Part shown: positions 15,307-19,941 of the stretch, one piece after another
Position numbering within the stretch: the first letter of the stretch is position 1
Layout: every line of letters begins with the position of its first letter
From: a virus
Direction: 5' to 3' (one strand)
Length of the DNA: 21,404 nucleotides
Virus record (IMG/VR): IMGVR_UViG_3300025112_000228
Span: 1 to 21,404 of that record
The notes under the pieces: generated by a model
What the model was told of the DNA's origin: nothing
Database searches by the model: none
What the model saw: the letters and a program-made list of their open reading frames with translations, nothing else
Program-made: the position numbers and the translations under genes

Positions 15307-15681
15307 ATGTCAAAACATTTATATGAAGCTACTATCTTGCAGCTTAAAGGAAGAGCACTTGAGGCGTATGCTGCGCTAGAGTTATTATTCAGTGATCCCG
15401 CCACTATTCCTGACCACACGGATTGGGGAGAGGAAATTAAAAAGCATGCTCGGATACTAGCAGAAAACGAAAATACTATGGTAACACTCCAGCAGTACTT
15501 TGGTCCGCGTTTTGCCGCCCCACAACCAGTGGCGCCCACCCCTGTGTCTCCACCTGCTGAGGAACCTCCCGTGGCTCATGAGGATTTGATGGAAAGGTCT
15601 CCCACTTATCGGAGGAGCATGGATTCGGCAAAGCTTAAAGAATCTATTAAGAAAAAACAACAGCAACAGGAAGAAGAATAG
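15307..15681 (+). CDS. Hypothetical phage protein with Pro-rich linker
   Basis: The start is ATG 15307, after AAGGAG (15295-15300), rather than an earlier in-frame ATG at 15289 inside the preceding gene. The 124-residue product has a helical N-terminal domain (SKHLYEATILQLKG... LQQYFG), a Pro/Ala-rich linker (about 72-95) and a charged tail ending in Gln and Glu runs. The first part resembles small phage helical proteins with an 'I.DHtdw.eEi...' pattern, but no function is known. The TAG stop overlaps the next GTG start (TAGTG). Confidence 0.6.
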   Translation: MSKHLYEATILQLKGRALEAYAALELLFSDPATIPDHTDWGEEIKKHARILAENENTMVTLQQYFGPRFAAPQPVAPTPVSPPAEEPPVAHEDLMERSPTYRRSMDSAKLKESIKKKQQQQEEE

Positions 15682-16697
15682 TGGAGCGAGACTTATCGTA
15701 TGACGATGTGCTACTCGTTCCTCAATATTCAGACATAGCATCGCGCCAAGAAATTGATATTTCATCTGATTTGGGAAAGGGTACGTGGCTGGAGGTGCCT
15801 ATTATTGCTTCTCCTATGGATACGATTTCTGAATCTTCTATGGCTGCAGCCATGGCTTCTCATGGGGGAACTGCTATTATTCATCGATATCTTTCGATTG
15901 AGGATCAGTGTCACCACGTTGAATCTCTACCGCAGGAGGCTATTGTAGGAGCAGCGGTGGGGGCGATGGGAGACTTTGAAGAACGAGCATGCGCGTTATC
16001 TGATGCTGGCGTAAATATTATTTGCATTGATATTGCCCACGGGCATCATGTTTTAATGAAGACTGCGCTACACACACTTCGGAATGTTTTTGGAAACACC
16101 ATGCATATTATGGCAGGCAATGTGGCCACCATAGAAGGAATTAATGATTTAGCTGACTGGGGAGCAGACTCCGTGCGATGCAATATTGGAGGAGGATCAA
16201 TTTGTTCTACCAGAATTCAAACTGGACACGGGATCCCTGGCTTTCAAACGATTGTGAATTGTGCCACGACCGATAGAGATATTAAGATTATAGCCGATGG
16301 CGGAATTCGAAATTCAGGCGACATGGTTAAGGCACTCGCTGCTGGGGCAGACGCTGTAATGTGCGGTTCTCTCCTCTCTGGCACCGATGAGACGCCAGGA
16401 AAAATACTACAGGACATAGACGGCTACCGGTGGAAATCTTTTCGGGGGATGGCATGCAAAGAAGCACAGGTAGACTGGCATGGGCGCTATAGCTCTTTCG
16501 AAGGGGTAGCAGCCCGCGTGCCTTACCGCGGTCCCGTCGGACACATCCTGGAAGACTTAGAAAGGGGAATTCGATCTGGCTTTTCATATAGCGGAGCGCA
16601 TGATCTAACAGAGCTACACGCTCGAGCTAAGTTCACACAACAAACAGCGTCTGGGCTGTCCGAGAGTCACGCTCACATTATGAGTAGGAAGTGGTGA
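15681..16697 (+). CDS. guaB: IMP dehydrogenase without CBS domains (IMPDH/GMP reductase family)
   Basis: The 338-residue protein is a TIM barrel of the IMPDH/GMPR family. It begins with the diagnostic [13 protein letters not shown] (5-17) and has the catalytic loop [17 protein letters not shown] with C175, the nucleotide-phosphate strand IIADGGIR (203-210) and the flap segment ARVPYRG (278-284). In IMPDH this flap carries the Arg and Tyr that activate water; in GMP reductase the flap lacks that Arg, so IMPDH is favoured: oxidation of IMP to XMP with NAD+. The regulatory CBS pair (about 120 residues in cellular enzymes) is missing. The loop has GGGS instead of the usual GPGS. Expected result is unregulated guanine nucleotide supply. 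Start GTG 15681 overlaps the prior TAG. Confidence 0.8.
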   Translation: MERDLSYDDVLLVPQYSDIASRQEIDISSDLGKGTWLEVPIIASPMDTISESSMAAAMASHGGTAIIHRYLSIEDQCHHVESLPQEAIVGAAVGAMGDFEERACALSDAGVNIICIDIAHGHHVLMKTALHTLRNVFGNTMHIMAGNVATIEGINDLADWGADSVRCNIGGGSICSTRIQTGHGIPGFQTIVNCATTDRDIKIIADGGIRNSGDMVKALAAGADAVMCGSLLSGTDETPGKILQDIDGYRWKSFRGMACKEAQVDWHGRYSSFEGVAARVPYRGPVGHILEDLERGIRSGFSYSGAHDLTELHARAKFTQQTASGLSESHAHIMSRKW

Positions 16698-17023
16698 TGG
16701 ATAACGACGTCGATTACGGAAATCTTACGAAGCGTATTGTGTTCACAGAAAATGATCACCGTCATGCGCAACTCATAGTGAAGCTTAAATATCTACGTCT
16801 CACTCAAGCTGCTTTTTTTCGGCATATTATTACGGGACTTATCGAAGACGACCAACGCATCTTAGAGTACACTAATGAAATTGCGGCTAAATCTAAAGTC
16901 AAGAGAGCAAAGTCCGAAAAGCTAGAAAAAATGGGCCGCCAAAAATTGCGAGATTTCGCCCTTTCGGAAGGGGAAGTAGAAAACATTTTTGATTTGTTGG
17001 AAGAGGAGTTCCCAGAGTTATGA
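16697..17023 (+). CDS. Small regulator-like protein, possible ribbon-helix-helix
   Basis: The start is ATG 16697, sharing its first base with the guaB stop (TGATG) and preceded by AGGAAG; an in-frame GTG six bases earlier is possible. The 108-residue product begins with an acidic stretch, then KRIVFTENDHRHAQLIVKLKYLRLTQAAFFRHIITGLIEDD, which follows the strand-helix-helix order of RHH DNA-binding proteins. The remainder is a charged helix with K/R/E repeats. It overlaps the sigma-like gene by ATGA, so two possible transcription regulators are co-translated. The RHH assignment is by pattern only. Confidence 0.5.
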   Translation: MDNDVDYGNLTKRIVFTENDHRHAQLIVKLKYLRLTQAAFFRHIITGLIEDDQRILEYTNEIAAKSKVKRAKSEKLEKMGRQKLRDFALSEGEVENIFDLLEEEFPEL

Positions 17024-17283
17024 AACGTCGAGATGGATTATTAGAGTGTTCTCGTTTGTGCATGGAACATAAGATACGGTGCCCCCAACAGGAATGCCGC
17101 TTATGGATTGATTATCCCGAAGAGCAGAATTGCTCTTTGATATCAGTATATGAAAATGGAAGGCTAACATTGAGAGAGGTTGCTGAGCGGCTCCATGTTT
17201 CCTTCGCGAGAATTAAACAGATAGAAACCGAAGCCTTGAAAAAACTAAAAAAGCATTGTATTCAGAATGGTTTAAATTTTTAA
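17020..17283 (+). CDS. Sigma factor region 4-like protein with Cys-rich N-terminus
   Basis: The 87-residue protein ends in LTLREVAERLHVSFARIKQIETEALKKLKK (residues about 49-78, split here only by function), which is a textbook sigma-70 region 4 helix-turn-helix with the 'R.kQIe..AL.KL' recognition helix. The first 40 residues have five Cys (C10, C14, C21, C26, C38) and 'CRLWIDYPEEQNCSL', possibly a zinc site. Regions 1-3 are absent, so it cannot act as a complete sigma; it may recognise a -35-like element or bridge host polymerase to phage promoters, perhaps late ones. The last 17 codons plus the stop and GG are duplicated 864 bases downstream. Confidence 0.72.
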   Translation: MKRRDGLLECSRLCMEHKIRCPQQECRLWIDYPEEQNCSLISVYENGRLTLREVAERLHVSFARIKQIETEALKKLKKHCIQNGLNF

Positions 17284-17285
17284 GG
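17230..17285 (+). repeat. 56-bp direct repeat, copy 1 (3' end of the sigma-like gene)
   Basis: The 56 bases from G17230 to G17285 are identical to 18094-18149. This copy encodes the last 17 residues (E-A-L-K-K-L... to F) and stop of the sigma-like gene, plus GG. The identity breaks sharply at both ends (C17229 versus A18093; A17286 versus T18150). Confidence 0.95.
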
Positions 17286-17293
17286 AGAGAGAA

Positions 17294-18103
17294 ATGGAAA
17301 AAGAAAGAATAGCAATATTATCTTTTATTAGAAATGGCACTAGTTCTATGTCTGCAGCCCTTCGCACACTGGGGTATCTTCCCACAAACAAGCCCTTTGT
17401 GCGTGATAATCCAGATGGCACTCCTGTGTGGTATATTTTGCCGGAGCACCATGGCCCCTCGTACTGGCTTGGCGACATGGTGGCGCAACGCTGCGGCGAG
17501 CTAATGAACCCCCAGCATGGCTGGGTCGTCGACCTCGCCGCCACAGATGTTGGCTGGAGTCCACCATATAATGGAATAGTGGAACTTCGGCCCCCAGCCG
17601 ACGCCCCCCAGGACATGGTGACGCTTATCGAACTATTAAAACATCCTTCCCGGGAATTCGTGCTAAACGTTTTTGAAAAGATTGATGCGAAGGGGTGGAA
17701 CGCAATAGATGATATTCCATTCATGTCTCCGGGGTGGTATGTGCCATTTAATGAGAGATATAAAAATGCTAAAAATATATTAACTGTTCGAGATTCCAAT
17801 GAGTGGTATGATTCTGTTCTTCGCCTTTTCGCTGGTGATGGCGCGAGGAGTGACAAAGCCGCCACCGCAGTTTTTTTTGATGTTCCTGCCTTCACCGAAG
17901 AACATCGGAAGTTATCCATTATGAGATACGAAGCACACAACCAACAAGTAATTGATTATTTTAAAGCTAAGCCTGAAAAGTTGTTGGTTTTGAAGTTGCC
18001 GTTTAACGATAATAGTTGGAAACCGCTATGTAACTTTTTAGATAAAGAGGTGCCAACAGTGTCTTTCCCTTGGCTACACGCTACCCGGCAACAGAAGCCT
18101 TGA
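17294..18103 (+). CDS. Sulfotransferase-family protein (PF17784-like), probable cargo gene
   Basis: The 269-residue product starts at ATG 17294, seven bases after AAGGAGA (17283-17289), whose AAGG comes from repeat copy 1. Near the N-terminus, IRNGTSSM (12-19) fits the 5'-phosphosulfate loop that binds PAPS. NILTVRDSNEWYDSVLRL (161-178) fits the 3'-phosphate site (R166, S174). The C-terminal pattern LLVLKLPF...WKPLCNFLDKEVPTVSFP is the family's typical ending. It would transfer sulfate from PAPS to a hydroxyl or amine acceptor; the acceptor is unknown, perhaps a host surface or virion glycan. The middle is visibly more GC-rich than neighbours. The stop TGA (18101) and the last residues (Q-K-P) lie in repeat copy 2, read in a different frame from the sigma gene. 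Confidence 0.78.
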   Translation: MEKERIAILSFIRNGTSSMSAALRTLGYLPTNKPFVRDNPDGTPVWYILPEHHGPSYWLGDMVAQRCGELMNPQHGWVVDLAATDVGWSPPYNGIVELRPPADAPQDMVTLIELLKHPSREFVLNVFEKIDAKGWNAIDDIPFMSPGWYVPFNERYKNAKNILTVRDSNEWYDSVLRLFAGDGARSDKAATAVFFDVPAFTEEHRKLSIMRYEAHNQQVIDYFKAKPEKLLVLKLPFNDNSWKPLCNFLDKEVPTVSFPWLHATRQQKP

Positions 18104-18149
18104 AAAAACTAAAAAAGCATTGTATTCAGAATGGTTTAAATTTTTAAGG
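18094..18149 (+). repeat. 56-bp direct repeat, copy 2 (downstream of the sulfotransferase)
   Basis: Identical to 17230-17285. It supplies the stop of the sulfotransferase in another frame, and its final TAAGG could act as a ribosome site for the short ORF at 18160. It no longer carries a complete gene. Confidence 0.95.
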
Positions 18150-18159
18150 TATTTATGGA

Positions 18160-18207
18160 ATGGCACTACTAATTACAGGTGAGTTTTTATCTAAAGGAGA
18201 ATTATGA
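18160..18207 (+). CDS. Possible 15-codon leader peptide before the acidic protein
   Basis: ATG 18160 opens a frame of 15 codons ending in TGA 18205-18207, which overlaps the next start codon as ATGA. The AAGG at the end of repeat copy 2 (18146-18149) lies 10 bases upstream. Its exact fit suggests translational coupling, or a remnant of the gene that followed the sigma-like gene before the insertion. Too short to confirm. Confidence 0.25.
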   Translation: MALLITGEFLSKGEL

Positions 18208-18818
18208 TGGCTCGTAAGAAACTTTTGACTGAATCTGAGATTCGTCGTTTTATGAAATTAGCCAATATGGGTGTGATTGGTGATAGCAGAATTGAGGGAA
18301 TAAGCCTCCAAGAGCAGCCCATGGATCTTGGAGACGAGGAAGTAGAGATGGACGCTGAAGTCGAAATGGAGCCTGAAGCGCCCGTCGAAGACGAGCTATC
18401 CATGGACGAGCCTGTTGAGGATGAGATGGGCATGGAAATGGGAGGCGAAGGTCTTCAAGTTTCCCTCGATGACTTTATGACCGCATTTGCCGGCGCCCTT
18501 GAAGATGCAACCGGAGAAGAGGTTAGTATTGAAATGGGCGATTTGGAAGGCGAAGAAGAGGTAGACCTCGAGGGAGGTGAGGAAACATTAGACGTATCGG
18601 CTGAAGAAGACTTAGGCGAGCCAGGCGGCATGGACGTAGGCGCCGAAGAGGAAGAACTGGAAATGCCCGGCGGCCGCGACAGTTACCAGGAAAACCAAAA
18701 CAAGGTAGTCCGTGAAGTAGCGCGTCGGGTTGCTGCGCGCCTCGTGAAAGAAAACAAAAAAGCCGATATGGTAGATGCTCTTACAGAAAGAGTTTTTAAG
18801 CGTCTTACACGCAAATAA
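18204..18818 (+). CDS. Very acidic scaffold/head-core-like protein
   Basis: The start ATG 18204 (or 18207) follows AAAGGAGA. The 204-residue product has three parts. The N-terminus (1-25), ARKKLLTESEIRRFMKLANMGVI, is a basic helix of the kind repeated in structural proteins of some large phages. The middle (about 38-158) is dominated by Glu, Asp, Met and Gly with short repeats such as VEDE and EMG. The C-terminus (160-204) is a basic amphipathic helix rich in Arg and Lys. Such a disordered acidic centre between binding ends resembles internal head or scaffolding proteins. No specific family is certain. It is the first gene after the insertion and is closed by the hairpin at 18848. Confidence 0.6.
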   Translation: MMARKKLLTESEIRRFMKLANMGVIGDSRIEGISLQEQPMDLGDEEVEMDAEVEMEPEAPVEDELSMDEPVEDEMGMEMGGEGLQVSLDDFMTAFAGALEDATGEEVSIEMGDLEGEEEVDLEGGEETLDVSAEEDLGEPGGMDVGAEEEELEMPGGRDSYQENQNKVVREVARRVAARLVKENKKADMVDALTERVFKRLTRK

Positions 18819-18821
18819 TAC

Positions 18822-18850
18822 TTGACTTTCCCCTGACGAACAGATATAAT
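18822..18850 (+). promoter_or_regulatory. Sigma70-like promoter P6
   Basis: TTGACT (18822-18827), 17-base spacer and TATAAT (18845-18850) match 11 of 12 consensus positions. It starts three bases after the acidic-protein stop. Its -10 overlaps the 5' arm of a hairpin, and its likely start point (near 18857) falls within that arm. Confidence 0.85.
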
Positions 18851-18877
18851 AACCACTGGACCTCTCCGGTGGTTATT
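18848..18877 (+). terminator. Hairpin with T-rich tail overlapping promoter P6
   Basis: A 12-bp stem, 18848-18859 with 18866-18877, contains one G-T pair and a six-base loop. Downstream comes a T-rich TTTGTTT stretch that is shorter than an ideal intrinsic terminator. It could terminate transcripts reading through from the acidic-protein operon. Transcripts started at P6 begin inside the 5' arm and could not form the full stem. It could instead be an operator or a 5' structure. Confidence 0.5.
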
Positions 18878-18891
18878 TGTTTAGAGGCTGC

Positions 18892-19305
18892 ATGGAATAC
18901 ACATACTTATTATACTTGTTGGTTTTTGCATTTGGATACCTTACATGCAGAACATTCTATTTTGTAGGAAGCGCTCGAAAAAGCATGCAATTAATGCGCA
19001 TCACTCAACTAATCGCCCTATATATTACTGTGAAGGGTCTGGAAAATTTTCAATACTCACGACAATACCGTTTAAACATCATGAACGAAAGCAAAGCCAG
19101 TGAACAAAACGTAAAAGCGTTTAAGCTGCAGTTTGAAGACGACGTATCTTTATATAAAACAAGAACGATCAAGAAGATGATCGCTGCGCATGGCGGATTT
19201 TTTAATCATTTAGTACAATTTGAGGACTGGAACGGCGCCATGAAATTTTTAGAGAAGAACAGACAAGAGGTTATAAACCTTATTATGGAGGAGTGGAATG
19301 ATTAA
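18892..19305 (+). CDS. Single-span membrane protein of unknown function
   Basis: The start is taken as ATG 18892, four bases after AGAGG (18883-18887); an in-frame TTG at 18877 lies within the hairpin and is less likely. The 137-residue product starts with a hydrophobic span (about 4-22, YTYLLYLLVFAFGYLTC), then a long charged helix including RKSMQLMRITQLIALYITVKGLE and a coiled-coil-like C-terminus. Topology is probably N-anchor with a cytoplasmic domain. No family recognised. It is first after promoter P6 and overlaps the second ClpP-like gene by eight bases, suggesting co-translation. Confidence 0.65.
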   Translation: MEYTYLLYLLVFAFGYLTCRTFYFVGSARKSMQLMRITQLIALYITVKGLENFQYSRQYRLNIMNESKASEQNVKAFKLQFEDDVSLYKTRTIKKMIAAHGGFFNHLVQFEDWNGAMKFLEKNRQEVINLIMEEWND

Positions 19306-19930
19306 GCGACTTAAAGAGAAAGTAAATAAAATGCTCGAAGGCGACGACGAAAAGAAAATTCTCCTTATTGAACACCCTTCTAATGGTGACAACGAGCCGG
19401 ACATGCGGATAATAGGACTATTTGCAGATGTAACAGAAGAGAAGGTAGCGGAAGTGATCCTTGGTCTTTTGTATATGAATGAGCAGAATAAGCTGCTTCC
19501 TGACGATGAACAAGAGAGAGAAATTCAGTTTTATATTTCTACCTACGGGGGAAACGCAGATGACATGTTTGCGCTTTATGATATGATGAAACAAATTCAG
19601 CAAACCACCGACATTAGTACCATTGGCGTGGGCAAGGTGATGTCGGCCGGCGTTCTGCTGTTGGCAGGAGGCACCCCCGGCAAAAGAAAGGTAGGAAGAA
19701 ATTGTAGAATAATGCTTCACTCTGTAGTGGCTGGCAATCATGGCTCGCTACATAATCTCATAAATGAGATGGAAGCTATTCAAGACTTACAACAAATGTA
19801 TATAAATCGTTTAGTAGAAGAAACAAAAATGACCAAATCTCAACTCAAAAAAATGTTGGAACGTAAAGTTAATATCTATTTATCACCAGAGCAAGCAGTT
19901 GAGTATGGGATTGCAGATGAAATTATATAA
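19298..19930 (+). CDS. Second ClpP-like protein with Asn in place of the catalytic Asp
   Basis: The 210-residue product carries the ClpP fold: oxyanion Gly pair STYGG (81-85), nucleophile S116 in GKVMSAGV, H141 in IMLHSVV, and the C-terminal YLSPEQAVEYGIADEI, nearly identical in pattern to ClpP 'FLSAPEAVEYGLVDSI'. By this alignment, the position of the third triad residue is N192, not Asp. ClpP with a non-Asp third residue can have reduced activity or depend on partners, as in ClpP/ClpR mixed rings. It is strongly preceded by GGAGGAG and coupled to the membrane protein. Alternative role: prohead maturation protease, because it sits beside structural-looking genes. It differs clearly from the paralogue at 12626. 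Confidence 0.8.
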   Translation: MIKRLKEKVNKMLEGDDEKKILLIEHPSNGDNEPDMRIIGLFADVTEEKVAEVILGLLYMNEQNKLLPDDEQEREIQFYISTYGGNADDMFALYDMMKQIQQTTDISTIGVGKVMSAGVLLLAGGTPGKRKVGRNCRIMLHSVVAGNHGSLHNLINEMEAIQDLQQMYINRLVEETKMTKSQLKKMLERKVNIYLSPEQAVEYGIADEII

Positions 19931-19941
19931 GGAGAATAGAG

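Larger units (their letters stand above)
17286..18149 (+). mobile_element. 864-bp inserted or duplicated unit carrying a sulfotransferase gene
   Basis: Between the two copies of the 56-bp repeat lies one gene and no integrase, transposase or endonuclease. The unit including one repeat is 864 bases. If removed by recombination between the copies, the sigma-like gene would be left intact and followed directly by the TATTTATGG leader of the next gene, a natural 'empty site'. This is the structure expected of a cargo gene inserted after the 3' end of a core gene with re-creation of that end. The insertion mechanism is not visible. Mobile origin is inference. Confidence 0.5.

Noticed and set aside
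15681-16697. GMP reductase as the identity of the purine enzyme
   Set aside because: Flap sequence ARVPYRG and the [13 protein letters not shown] start favour IMPDH, although the missing CBS domain is shared with GMP reductase. Not fully excluded.
17272-17940. 222-codon open frame on the - strand
   Set aside because: It is the complement of the sulfotransferase, whose + strand frame has family motifs; the antisense product is Ser-rich with no recognisable domain.
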